A stretch of DNA of 22,500 nt from Chara braunii (lineage: Eukaryota; Streptophyta; Charophyceae; Charales; Characeae). Location: positions 3,522,302 through 3,544,801 of the forward strand of contig BFEA01000004.1 in NCBI GenBank assembly GCA_003427395.1. The letters run 5' to 3'. Positions 8,362 through 18,351 of the stretch are shown piece by piece. Made by a program: the position numbers and the translations under genes. A model generated the notes under the pieces. That model was given only the letters and a program-made list of their open reading frames with translations. It was not told where the DNA came from and searched no databases. The number at the start of each line of letters is the position of its first letter. The stretch's first letter is position 1.

Positions 8362-9203
8362 CTGTGAGGGATGCAGCGAAGAAATACCGCGAGGGAAGGA
8401 TGAACATAACTTCAAAAATAAGGTCAAAAGGGTGCTTGAAATTGCCAAGCGAGATGTGGATAGAGAAAAATCATGCATCCGCACCCTCCTTAATGAGCGT
8501 GGGGTGCATGCCAACGTGGGCTGTAGTGGCCGGCATTACAGTGGGGAACGACTGAAAAAACCCACGGGTGGTCGTCACGGCAATCGAGAACCTTGGGCAC
8601 ACGCCTCTCTTGGAGGGCCTGTTCGGGTTCCTGCGTGTCCAGGATGTTAGTAAAATTTCTCTATCTTACCCATTTTGAAACACGGACCGGGGGAGGGCCA
8701 ACATGCAGATGAGCCTGTGGGTGCAAAGCCCACGGAGCAGCGACATCTTGAGTGGCGGGGATCTCATGCAGATGCATCGTCCGCTAGCCAGGATCTGCTG
8801 CTGGAAAGCTTGAGAGTGACCAGGCCCGCAGGACTCGAGAAATGATGAACTGTGTCCGGGCATGGCACAATCTGCCGGCCATTATCAGCGGCGAGAGGTT
8901 TGAGAACAAGCAGGTCCGTGGGACCCAAAAGATGTTAAACTGTGCCTGGGCAAGGCACAACCGGAGGGGACTTGAGTATGAGCAGGCCCATGGGACCCGA
9001 AAGATAGTGGATTGTGTCTGGGCAAGGCATAGCATGAGGCATGTTCTTAGGGGAGGAAAGGCATGCAGCGGTACACACGTGCAAATAGGTCGTCCAGATT
9101 TGGGAATAAGGACGAAAGAGCCATCGATCCAGATGTTGGCTGGTCCCCTTCAAAATCTTTCCTCAAAGTGGCTGAACTCAGAGTTGTCAGGCTGCATTAC
9201 ACG
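8362..9203 (+). pseudogene. 26S rRNA pseudogene, right copy
   Basis: The plus strand follows plant 26S rRNA from about nucleotide 350 to 1000. It starts with ATACCGCGAGGGAAGGATGAA, then AGGGTGCTTGAAATTG, a diverged expansion segment, TTTGAAACACGGACC, GGGACCCGAAAGAT, ACGTGCAAATAGG, TTGGGAATAAGGACGAAAGA, and a worn end. It covers more of the molecule than the left copy. One conserved stretch is present three times in tandem (8811-9030). The 185-codon frame at 8842-9399 overlies this rRNA and is not a gene. It could never assemble into a ribosome because it lacks the remaining domains. Confidence 0.88.
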
Positions 9204-9680
9204 GGGCTGCGCTAAGAACAGTTGGAGAGAAGAAAGGACATCGGAGGAAACGAGGAAGAAGACGAAGGAGGAAGAGAGTGAGATTGCCATATCTTGGTCA
9301 TTCCTTTACCATTTTAGGCAATCTAAGAGGCTGCATAAGGGTTTTTGGGCAGGGCGAATTCGAATCTGCAGTCGGATTAAACAAATGAATAGGAACTAGA
9401 AAAGAAAAGTCATGCGCGGAAGAGTCGAGGAGGGAGAAGAGCGGAAGAGCGGGAGTGGAAGTCGCGTGGTTCGCTCGTTTCGCAACGGAATTAAGCAAAG
9501 AAGGACTCAAAACCAAGGTTTTAAGACAAGGCGAACATGATGGCAAGGTTAGTTTTGGCATTAGGGTGTTAGTTTCTGTGCTATGAAGGAAGAAGTTTGC
9601 GCGGCTACTATGGAGTTTTCGAGAATAGCAATGTATCTTTCCATGCTCTAGGGGAAGATTCATTCTCATCTACCACATCC
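8805..9680 (+). repeat. Right arm of the inverted duplication
   Basis: It starts in 26S-like sequence and continues past the last ribosomal base (about 9203) through GTTTTTGGGCAGGGC (9340-9354), a purine-rich block (9410-9465), ATGGCAAGGTT (9539-9549), TGTTAGTTT (9567-9575) and CTCTAGGGGAAGATTCATTC (9646-9665). These are colinear with the minus strand at 6756-5981. Weaker similarity may reach 10740: the stretch 10685-10735 resembles the minus strand near 5345-5280. Confidence 0.7.
8811..9030 (+). repeat. Three tandem copies of one 26S segment
   Basis: Units begin near 8811, 8901 and 8973. Each reads GAG-N6-GCAGG(C/T)CC, GGGACCC(A/G)AAAGAT or a variant, then an AACTGTGCCTGGGCAAGGCA-like end. 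Standard 26S has this stretch once. The third unit is closest to the rRNA consensus and leads into the rest of the molecule. Unit lengths are about 90, 72 and 58+ bases. The left copy at 6520-6756 has only one, so the triplication happened after the two modules separated or was lost on the left. Confidence 0.75.
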
Positions 9681-10163
9681 GGTCCGTTGCTATTATGGCG
9701 ATCGCCACCTCACCGCTTGGTGAACAATTTTACCGTGGGAGGCATAACTCCGGTACTCTTCTCCCGCGCTCTTTTTGTTAAGGCCGAAGACAAACATCAC
9801 GCCCACGGTGGTCTTCGTTACTGAGCCATGATTTTTTTCTTCTTCACTCAATGATCTTCATTTTCGTTGAACTGTTATCTTCTTCGACAAAAGAATGGGC
9901 AGTTTTCCTCCTTATGCACGCACTGGTCGTACTTAAGGGAGGCATTGGTGACAGTGAACCTACCCAGGTTCTGACTGAAGATTCATTCTATTTTTTTTTT
10001 TTATATGTGGTGAGAGGAAGGACGAGAGAAGTGAAGAGGAGAGGCGGGATATGATACGTGCGTGGGCGGCGAACTGCTGGTGCAAAAATTTTGGAATTGC
10101 ATCCTACCATGTTCTAGTGGAAGATTCATGTTCATACAGCATAATTGTAAACGGGCAAGATGA

Positions 10164-10194
10164 GCACTAGAGAGGGAGAGAGAAAGAGAGAGAG
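10164..10194 (+). repeat. GA microsatellite
   Basis: An imperfect GAGAGA tract lies between two copies of the dispersed motif; it may correspond to the CT tract at 5554-5573 in the inverted arm. Confidence 0.8.
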
Positions 10195-10281
10195 TACTCA
10201 CCATGGTGACGTATCTTGCCATGTTCTAGCGAAATTTTATTCGCATGCTGCATGGTTGGTGAACAGTAGGGGTGCAGCCCC

Positions 10282-10352
10282 ATGCGAGGTCGTGGTTGCC
10301 ATCTGCGAGGTCGTGGTCATCTGCCTTACTATCAGAATCTGTGAGGTCATTG
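10282..10352 (+). repeat. Short direct repeat TGCGAGGTCGTGG
   Basis: TGCGAGGTCGTGGTTGCCATC is followed at once by TGCGAGGTCGTGGTCATCTG and, 25 bases on, by a worn third unit TGTGAGGTCATTG. This is a small local triplication with no coding sense that I can see. Confidence 0.6.
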
Positions 10353-10840
10353 TATCCATCTACAATGCTGATTCATTTGTGCTGCTGACTAGCCCTCATC
10401 ATTGGGGTGTTGCTCATCACGGTGTTGAACAATGGAGCAGTGCATGATAACCAACGGGTTATTGTTCGTTGTATCGGGTAGATTGGTGCTCGACTTCGCA
10501 GGAACTTGGTCTTCTTCCCGCTAGTGCTCGTCCTTGCGTCCTTCCACGTGGTCCAGGTTGTCGTCTTCACTGAGATCTTGAGCACTTATTCGGTGCTATT
10601 CACCTCACCGGGGCCGATTCGCCTTTCGTGTGCCTAAATCTGGCTATTTTTGTGCGCAACCAGGTACATGCGAGTGGAGACCAGCCATGAGGCGAGGTGG
10701 CAAGGAAGAGGTTGAATGAAGCAGAAGTGAGTGGAGGGCTGGGACAAAGATCGTGGTATATTTTTCCATATTTCAGTAGGAGATTTGTTTCTCTTTTTTG
10801 CTAGTGTAACTTCCCATATTGTAAGGGAAGGTTCATTCTT

Positions 10841-12430
10841 ACTTTTCTACACGTTTGAGGAGTGGTGTGGCGAGGCATGTGAGGGTGGTCACGTTCACCC
10901 AGGCGCTGCTCATGGTATACTCCATCGCCATCGTGACCGTCGTGATTCGCAGATCCCCCGATCAATGTGGCCATCTCCGTGTTCATGATGGCATAATTGA
11001 CTAAGTCTGTCTTAGTCTCGCTGAGTATGCTGAAAAGAGGCGAGTTGTTATCAACAACGTCACAGCAGTAATCACACTGTCGCTGGTGGTTACCATGTTG
11101 CCAAAAAGCGCAGCTACAAGCCACCAAGCTTTTGTTGCTTATGGGAATCATGTATGAGGGCAATGTATTCTCCCATGAACAAACCCTATAATAGCGGAGG
11201 GTCCGAATGTTGGCAGGACCAAGTGTCATTGTTGTTTTTCAGTAGATTGAAGTTATGGGATGTTGCTGTTTGAAAGGCAGCACCGCTGGTAGTTAGTCTG
11301 AAATTTGTGACTGTTTTATTTAAGGTGTTGCTATTGCTTCGAAAATGCTCGACCACGACGGGCTACAAATTGCGACTTACCATTACTGTCAGAAGCCATA
11401 GGAATAAGTGGCTGATTTTGAGTAAGCTTGCAGCTCAATAATGAAGCATAACATGTTGAGGAAGGTACTCTAAGTTGTTACTGAAGATCGCATATGTGGA
11501 AACGGCTGTCGCTTGTCATCAAGTTCCAAAGAGTTGTTGTTATTTTATGCTGGATTGCTGACAAAATGCACAGTGTTGAGAGAATTGTTAAATAAAGGGT
11601 GCTATTTATCTTGGTAGCTAGCCTGCTAGTAGGTGATCTACTATCACGGACTCCTTGAGTTGGAGTATAACCGTTGGTTTCGAGAGGGAGACTCCCACCA
11701 AGAAACTGCTTGCAGTACGACCGCTAAGATGCTATTTTGAGGGTTGTTGCATTTTTTCAAACGTCGGCCTCTTTTAATTTTGAACACAGTTTCGGTTCTA
11801 ATCAACCACGGCCTATTTGGAGCCTCATCGCTTCATTCTTCCTCAGGTTCGCTACTAAAACAACATTTTTGGATCGTGGTTGCCTCTCATGTGGGAGCTC
11901 TTCGAGAAGGAAATAGTGATTAGAGCCTTTTGTGGCCAGGTTTTGGCTTGGCTAGTCTTCAACTTTGTGCAAGTTGTTGTTGAAATCTACAGTGCTGGTG
12001 ATGCTACCCGTGACTGAGTGTTGTTGATCCTGGCGCATGGTGGCTGGCATGACGCGGGGGCCCTAGCTTAGTCAGTACACTTTTAAATTGTCGAAAAGTA
12101 GGCTCAAGCTCGAATCCAAATACCATCCGGGGAAGGAACAAGGTCAAGTTTGAATTGTGGAGGTCTCAGTTCGTCATTTGCGGCTCAATTGATCCTCGCA
12201 GCTAGTTGGATTTAGGGTTGCTACTGCGTTGGGACATTGTGTTACCATTGTTGGTGAAGATTGTTGTTTTGAGTTGCTGGTGCAACCGATATTTGAGATT
12301 GACACAGTTAAACGTTGGCACTTCGACTATGCATGCGGAGTAGTGAGTTGTTGTTGCTATTTTAGCTACTACTGCCGTATTTTGTTGCACTGCAGTGTAT
12401 TGATGATGTCTGTTGCTATGCATTCAGAAT
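10841..12430. other. No gene; GTTG-rich plus-strand sequence
   Basis: Only short, domain-free frames are present. Words such as GAGTTGTTGTT and TGTTGCT recur (for example 11528 and 12341, both followed by ATTTTA or CTATTTTA), giving a loose repeat character. Composition changes sharply to A-rich at about 12430, which may be an insertion boundary. Confidence 0.5.
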
Positions 12431-13250
12431 TAAACAATTTCAACCCAAAATAAAATCAGGTAATCACAATATCACGAGGTATCATAAAAATGTCATGGCC
12501 TCAATGGCCAAAAAAATAAAAAATAGTCTCAATTGAGGTGCAATCACACCCCTCGACTCAGAAGACACAGAATAAACACAAAATGTATCCAAGTAACAAA
12601 CAAGTTAGACAAAGTATAACAAACCTTAATTAACCGCATGTTTAAAGCGACCTTGGGTCAAAACACCGTGCATATCACTCTCTCATATCATAGAACAGCC
12701 CAAGAGGAAAAATTCTCACGCTGACCCACGAGGTCTTTATATCATGAAAATGTACCAATTCTAATATATCTGACATATACAGACGTATGGGCAGACACAT
12801 CCTCATCTCTCGGGGTGGTATGGCTAAACGAATCGCAATTCTCAAAATACAATCACCTTGCCTCAGATCTCAAGGCGATATTTTCATAAAAATGTACATG
12901 CCCAAAGGGAACAGGTACCACAATCAAAATTTCGTGCAGTGCTCTTGACAAGGTCACATCCTCAATGTGATCACTCAATCCACTCAAACCTACACTCTAA
13001 GTCATACCAACAACAAATTCTTACCCTCAGCGACCCACACTCTCGCGAGGCTCACAATTATGCCGTAATCACGCCCTAGCCACTCTACCTTCTAACTTGG
13101 GATAGAAATCAAAATCTGAAAAGGAGAATTTCAAGTGAACCTGTAAACTCTCATGATCCAACACAAACACACATCACACTAAAATATACATCTACTTTAA
13201 CTCACACAATATACAGCTAAGCTCCTACCAACTATCATAGAGTTGGGGCC
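12431..13250. repeat. A-rich segment with three copies of a TCATAAAAATGT motif
   Basis: CACGAGGTATCATAAAAATG (12474), CACGAGGTCTTTATATCATG plus AAAATGTAC (12728) and CAAGGCGATATTTTCATAAA plus AATGTAC (12869) are variants of one motif. A related GACCCAC...GCGAGGCTC word occurs at 13029. The segment starts and ends at composition changes and has no open frame of note. It could be a retroelement regulatory or LTR piece on the minus strand, but no partner LTR was found. Confidence 0.4.
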
Positions 13251-13329
13251 ACAGAAACGGTCAACCCGCTATCTCAACCTCTATGTTAGCGTATATATAC
13301 AGTTGAACTTAATAAAAAAAACCTTGTCC

Positions 13330-13910
13330 ACCCCTTTCCATAACTTTGGTTACTCTACTTATCTTGGATACCACCACGACCGTCGCCATTATGCTCCTCC
13401 TTCACTTTTTTCCCCACCTATGAATCCAACGACCGCCTTTGTAACCTTTGGCGCCTCACTTGCCACTTTCACGGCCTCCAGTGTCACGACCATCATTCCT
13501 GCAGCCTCCTTTAATATCTTGCTCTCGACCTCTTCCACTTATTGTGCTACCTTGCAATGCTTGTTGTGCCGATGGATGGGGCGACCCCTTAGACTGGGTT
13601 TAGTTTGTCAAAGGTCCAAGCGGCATTATGCTTATCGGCGGGTCGACGCAAGGTCCATATTGGCTTACAAGGCCCTGACCACCTAGTTTCCAGGGTGTGT
13701 ACATCGGCCATAGACCTACTAGATTGTACAGTGACCACCACCTATATAGTACTTGCTCGATCGAAGAGGACTCAAGCGGTGCAAAATTGCCCCCCCGGCC
13801 CTTGCGGAGCATTCGGCTCGTATTGTGAACACTCCCTGAACTAGGTTTTTCGCCTTTCGCTGAGCCTTCGTCAATTCAGGAGGTTTATGCTCCTCCTCTA
13901 CCTCATCCAC
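13330..13910 (-). pseudogene. Decayed coding-like stretch, identity unknown
   Basis: On the minus strand one frame reads DEVEEEHKPPELTKAQRKAK (from 13910), a charged, helix-prone sequence. After frame changes another reads VEEVESKILKEAAGMM and continues alanine/valine/lysine rich with a GFIGGEKSEGG end near 13390. Upstream on the same strand, near 14125-14010, a heptad-like IQRQIGVLKERMARLGEAR segment is seen. Stops and frame changes separate them. The style (charged coiled coil, then helices) would fit a retrotransposon gag or any structural protein; no diagnostic motif was found. Confidence 0.3.
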
Positions 13911-14325
13911 TTTCTTCCCTTTTTCTTTGTCTTAAACGCCAGTCCGCCTTTTCTGGGCCTTCATGAGATGGAGAGAATCCTGATCATTATCATTTTTTTT
14001 TTCGACTCTGACCAGTCAGCTTGCTTGACGTTCCCTCGGAGACTTTCCGCTTGTCTTTCCTGGCCTCTCCGAGTCGTGCCATCCTTTCTTTCAGTACCCC
14101 TATTTGTCTTTGTATACCACTTAATTCGCCTTGTGCTGGCGCACCCCCAACTATTTACACAGGGCTACCACAACGTTGGTCGTCCAGTCCATCTTCCGGA
14201 AACCTCAACCTCAAAAAACTCTTCAGCTCACCCTAGGTTCACGACTTCAACATGAGGGTATATACTTCCTTACTTAACTCCTCACAGACGAACAATGGCA
14301 ACATGCTCCATATTCCTTTCTCGTC

Positions 14326-14535
14326 TCACATCTTCACGAGGCTAAAGTTGTGATAATCGCGCAGGAAGTTATACAAGTTTCTTCCTCGAAACAATGGGGG
14401 GCGAAGGTCTGGCGTCAATAAGTCATGTACCGATTCGTGGAGCAGCACTTTAGTGAGGTATGCACTTCTCCAAAGCAAAATTCTAGCAAGACTGTTTTCT
14501 CCAGCCATGATGTCGCTGTTGGCCTGAACATGCAT
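14326..14535 (-). pseudogene. Short minus-strand open frame (69 codons), unknown
   Basis: It ends in a GRNLYNFLRDYHNFSLVKM-like sequence, and after one stop the same frame continues with DEKGIWSMLPFVCEELSKEV. This suggests a longer frame broken by a single stop. No family is recognised. It lies on the same strand as the coding-like stretches on either side, so all may be parts of one dead element. Confidence 0.25.
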
Positions 14536-15037
14536 GATAAGTAACGGGACATCAGGCTATAACTTGAAAGAGTTTAAAACAAATAAGGAAAATTAATGTT
14601 GTCAATACTCAATCTCACTACCTCTTTCATCATTCACGTGGCAATGCCTTAGGGGTATAACGAACAACATACATCCTATGCCGATAACTAATTTGGACAA
14701 ATCTATAGGTCAAAAGTAGGAGTTATCACAACAATCATTAGTCACTATACTCGCACTCAATAGTATGATGGTCATAGACGAGCCCCTAAGAATTTCGATC
14801 AAATGATGGACGCGCTTGCTAATATGGAGGCACCCTCTATCGGCATGTTGTTGTCCGAACTTCATCCCAATCTTCAGCCCTTTTATCTGGGTCTTGGGAA
14901 CTTGCATAAGCATCAATAACATTAACCATGTTCCTTAACCATCGGCTAGGGGGTAAAAACCTTAGGTCTAGGTACATGTCAGAGATGATTTCGCACGTAT
15001 AATGCTCATACCTCTATCCTCTCGCCCTCAAAGCGGC

Positions 15038-15421
15038 TTATGTTGCTACCTCTATCCTCATCCATCCTCCGAAGAACTCCTCCACGAGAAACTCGAGCAC
15101 GACGCCGCGTAACGAGCCTGAAGGAAGCATAAATTCTCCGGCATACTTGACTTCTATATAGGTGGACACCTGCTCTTCTCCTTCATGGAACATTTCCCTC
15201 GCCCACTTTACCGCAACTGCCTTAGTTATCGTTAGAGGCTTTGTGAGCAGGCTCTCTTGCCCAATTGTCAGCTCGATCTCATGCTTAACCCAAAATGATG
15301 ATGATATATATAAAGTTACTCTCACGTTCGCACTATCTTGATCCTCATCGAAGCCTGGCTCAATCCAGACAAAGATATATGCAGCTATCAATTCACCCCA
15401 CTGAAAAGAGACGTATTCCAC
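15038..15421 (-). pseudogene. 127-codon minus-strand open frame, identity unknown
   Basis: This is the cleanest open frame outside the rRNA-derived region. It has an acidic centre (EPGFDEDQDSANVRVTLY), then SSSFWVKHEIELTIGQESLL and KWAREMFHEGEEQ. There is no signal peptide, and the balanced amino acid use looks more protein-like than its neighbours. Upstream in a second frame a MNEDFSIIMEAYARRSSVM piece (15603-15547) could be an earlier part before a frameshift. I recognise no domain; it may be a relic of a retroelement or captured gene fragment. Chance cannot be excluded. Confidence 0.3.
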
Positions 15422-15615
15422 TTCCTTGACTCCCCTTCAAGTTGGCAGGGATATTTCAAACACCCTCTCTTTCAACTAAAAGGCTATATCAGGGTCCTCC
15501 TTAGCATACGACACCTTGATTTGCCTTTGCTATATCCAAATTCTGCCCATCACAGACGAACGTCTAGCATACGCCTCCATTATTATGCTGAAATCCTCAT
15601 TTAACAGCCATCATT

Positions 15616-16250
15616 ATTGAAGTTAAGAACGTTAAGTTATTTTTTACTACAATTTGTTCCTTCCAATGTTTACAATCATCCAGACCATAGAAAATAGTAT
15701 TGATAATGTACTGCAATAGTAATGTGAGTACAAATATCAAAATTCCTAGTAATTATTACTTGTGGAAATGATGTATTACTTTAGCAATGACATCAGTAAC
15801 AACCGTAATAGATTAACAAATAAACGTTATTTATAAATTAATAACCAACCAAAATTCTATATATTCATCATGATGACAAAGAGCTTTATATCAACAGTTG
15901 CAATAAATAATAGACACGTCATGGTCAAAATGGAGTTTGTAAACAATAAGCATTCTCAAACACAATAATAATGAGAGTACTACATTCTGTTCTCTGGTTT
16001 TGACAAAAAAAATATTATATCGAGGGGCAGTATAATCCTTTTTCAAAATGGAGAATATTTTAAATCCTTGAGTCATGCTCAAGCATCAAACCTCACAGTT
16101 TGTCCCTCTGATTCCAATGTCCGCTCCTTATAGACCCTTGCCGATAAGGTAAACAACCTCGTCATACACGCTTCGAGGTGCGTTGTCCCGTCATGTGCTG
16201 ATGAACCTACCTGACACAAAATGGTTGGGGAATCACCCCCTACCCCTTTT
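15616..16250 (+). repeat. 635-bp tandem duplication, unit 1
   Basis: It begins with ATTGAAGTTAAGAACGTTAA and ends with GGGGAATCACCCCCTACCCC. It is followed after one base by unit 2, with about 38 differences in 635 positions (about 6%) and one or two indels in an A-run. The last 170 bases (16080-16250) hold a minus-strand open stretch shared with unit 2. Confidence 0.92.
16080..16250 (-). pseudogene. Open stretch in tandem unit 1 (about 52 codons)
   Basis: On the minus strand the frame reads GDSPTILCQVGSSAHDGTTH, continues through ARVYKERTLESEGQTVRFDA and then stops. Unit 2 has the same frame with seven amino acid changes. Of about ten base differences in the stretch, seven change the amino acid, which argues against selection on the protein. 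It is therefore a dead coding fragment or a chance frame. Confidence 0.3.
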
Positions 16251-16251
16251 C

Positions 16252-16884
16252 ATTGAAGTTAAAAACGTTAAGTTATTTTTTACTGAAATTTGTTCCTTCC
16301 AATGTTTACAATCATCCAGACCAAAGAAAATAGTAATGATAATGTACTGCAATAGTAATGTGAGTACAAATATCAAAATTCCTAGTAATTATTACTTATG
16401 AAAATTATGTATCACTTTAGCAATGACATCAGTAACAATCATAATAGATGAACAAATAAACGTTATTTAGAAATTAATGACCAACCAAAATTCTATATAT
16501 TCATCATGATGACAAAGAGATTTATATCAACAGTTGCAATAAATAATAGACACGTCATGGTCAAAATGGGGTTTGTCAACAATAAGCGTTCTCAAACACA
16601 ATAATAATGAGAGTACTACATTCTGTTCTCTGGTTTTGACAAAAATATATTATGTCGAAGGGCAGTATAATCCTTTTTCAAAATGGAGAACATCTTAAAT
16701 CCTTGAGTCATGCTTTGGCATCAAACCTCATAGTTTCTCCCTCTGATTCCAATATCCGTTCCTTATAGACCCTTGCCGATAAGGTAAATAACCTCGCCAT
16801 ACACGCTTCGGGGTGCGTTGTCCCATCCTGTGCTGATGAACCTACCTGACACAAAATGATTGGGGAATCACCCCCTACCCTTCT
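16252..16884 (+). repeat. 635-bp tandem duplication, unit 2
   Basis: This is the second copy of the unit, offset by 635-636 bases. Sequence beyond 16884 is not shared with unit 1, and the base before unit 1 is not shared with unit 2, so there are two copies only. Unequal crossing-over or replication slippage is the simplest origin. Confidence 0.92.
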
Positions 16885-16935
16885 TTGGCACGTAGTAGTT
16901 GCTTCCTTCATAGACCACAGTCTGACAAGGCTCAA
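16708..16935 (-). pseudogene. Open stretch in tandem unit 2, with upstream extension
   Basis: This 75-codon frame ends in LESEGETMRFDAKA. The first 18 codons lie outside the duplication. In another frame, the sequence just upstream on the minus strand (16945-16885) reads FEPCQTVVYEGSNYYVPKKG, which looks more protein-like than the called frame; a frameshift or a lost intron between the two is possible. I do not recognise the protein. Confidence 0.3.
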
Positions 16936-18351
16936 ACACTTTCCTTTTATTCAATAGTGATGTAGTTATTTTATCACAAAGGATTAAACGACAATATCCC
17001 ACTATGGACTAGGAACACAGTTCCAACATGAGCTTCAATATTAGTTACGAGACAAAATTATATTTTTTTCAAAGCCACCTTTCAGAGGAATAGTAATATA
17101 GGATTGCAACCTTCAGACGTGGATTTTATGCAACATCTCTACCCCCTTTTTGAAGAGCAATCCAGACGTATACGGTCGAATAGCTTTGTATGCATTGGCA
17201 AATGAAATTAAGCAGTTTATACAGATGGATCAGAGGACCACTTTTCAATAAATAAACTCATATAGATAATCTATGTAGATAGCTATAAATGAATAACAAT
17301 AATATAGAATAAAATTAAGTGCATACTCTCATATAAATAATACACTTAACTTTAGGTGGACGTAATGCAAAATAGAGAAATCTAAACAGATAGACCCGAA
17401 AGGATAGCCTCCGTAAGATAAATTCAAGCGCCCAGCTCCAATTGCATAGATTCAAGTGGATGGTCTAAACTTGGAAGGGTTCAAGCGTACGTATAACACT
17501 ACTCGATCTCACCACTTTATTAAAGATAACTAGGATGGTTCAAGTGTGAGGCTCTTCATTCTCACACTAATTACACTTGAGGTCATAAATCTCTTTTGCA
17601 AAAAAAACACCATACACAACTTTCACTTTCTATTACCGCTTGTAGTCTCTTCTACCGAGGTCCTAACATGGTGCTCACTGCACTTGTCTACCCCGTTATA
17701 CGCTTAATTCAAACACTTCGATTAGCGGGGGACAAACCTTAACTCTTTTATGGCTGAATAATTCAATGTGTCACTTAGAATCCAGAATCAAGAATCACAA
17801 TCCATACACGTTAAATTGTCGGTCCCCTTTGCTTACCTTTCCTTAAAGTCCTTACGACCTTCAACATAATACTTAGGGAGAGAGTCTATGATTTTAACTC
17901 TGGGTAAATGAGAGACTCTCTCACTTATTCTCACCCACAACCCAACGCATTTATTTTGTAACGTTGTTATGACAACTTAAACGCTTCTTATGGCCATAAG
18001 AGATACTTATAAGGTTGCCTTCAACAATGAACATGCTTGGCAATGTTGATGCCACCTCACCTGACCTTAGTCGTATCAAACATGCAAAGCATCGTCCAAA
18101 CCCTTCAATTATCAAGGTCAAAAGGGTACCAACTCCAGCTACCATTATACGAGTCGAAGTACATAAGTGCATAGTCGAAATGCTTCTCATTTTTCAAACT
18201 GTTCACATAACATTACAAAAGGCTAACGCATATGGTCAATAATCACCCACTCCCTTGAGATCTTGACGTATATCAAGAAAACACTGATGTTAAAGGGTTA
18301 GACTTTTAGCCCTTGATGCAACTGCTCCCTAACACGAGGGTGGTTCGACAC
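16885..18351. other. AT-rich stretch without a recognisable gene
   Basis: Frames are short and unconvincing (the longest is about 79 codons, with two overlapping on opposite strands at 17951-18242). A TTCAAG(C/T)G word recurs at 17425, 17452, 17479 and 17539. Otherwise I see nothing that I can support. Confidence 0.55.

Larger units (their letters stand above)
9636..10840 (+). repeat. Dispersed CATGTTCTAGTGGAAGATTC motif, six plus-strand copies
   Basis: A roughly 33-bp motif with core CCATGTTCTAGTGGAAGATT and a CATTCTCAT tail lies near 9636, 9968 (partial), 10100, 10211, 10761 and 10811, with a seventh copy on the minus strand at 6016-5981. Spacing is irregular (50-550 bp). On the opposite strand four of them translate to an MNLPL(E/Q)(H/Y)G-like peptide, but the frames around it are closed, so the conserved thing is the DNA. 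Two copies are followed by TTGGTGAACA. Confidence 0.65.

Noticed and set aside
8842-9399. 185-codon plus-strand open frame, the longest in the window, with internal peptide repeats (WARHN).
   Set aside because: It overlies the triplicated 26S rRNA segment; the peptide repeats are the rRNA repeats translated. It is not a gene.
10801-11229. 142-codon minus-strand open frame.
   Set aside because: It runs through a copy of the dispersed DNA motif and has no recognisable domain.
12022-12032. GTTGATCCTG, as in the 18S rRNA 5' end.
   Set aside because: The downstream 18S words TGTCTCAAAGA and TAAGCCA are missing, unlike at 5408-5465.
13243-13686. 147-codon plus-strand open frame.
   Set aside because: Serine/threonine/proline-rich low-complexity translation; the opposite strand reads more like protein.
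13700-13890. Minus-strand GAATTGACGAAGG and GGTGGTGGT words recalling the 18S rRNA 3' half.
   Set aside because: The spacing and intervening sequence do not follow 18S; left as chance unless an alignment shows otherwise.
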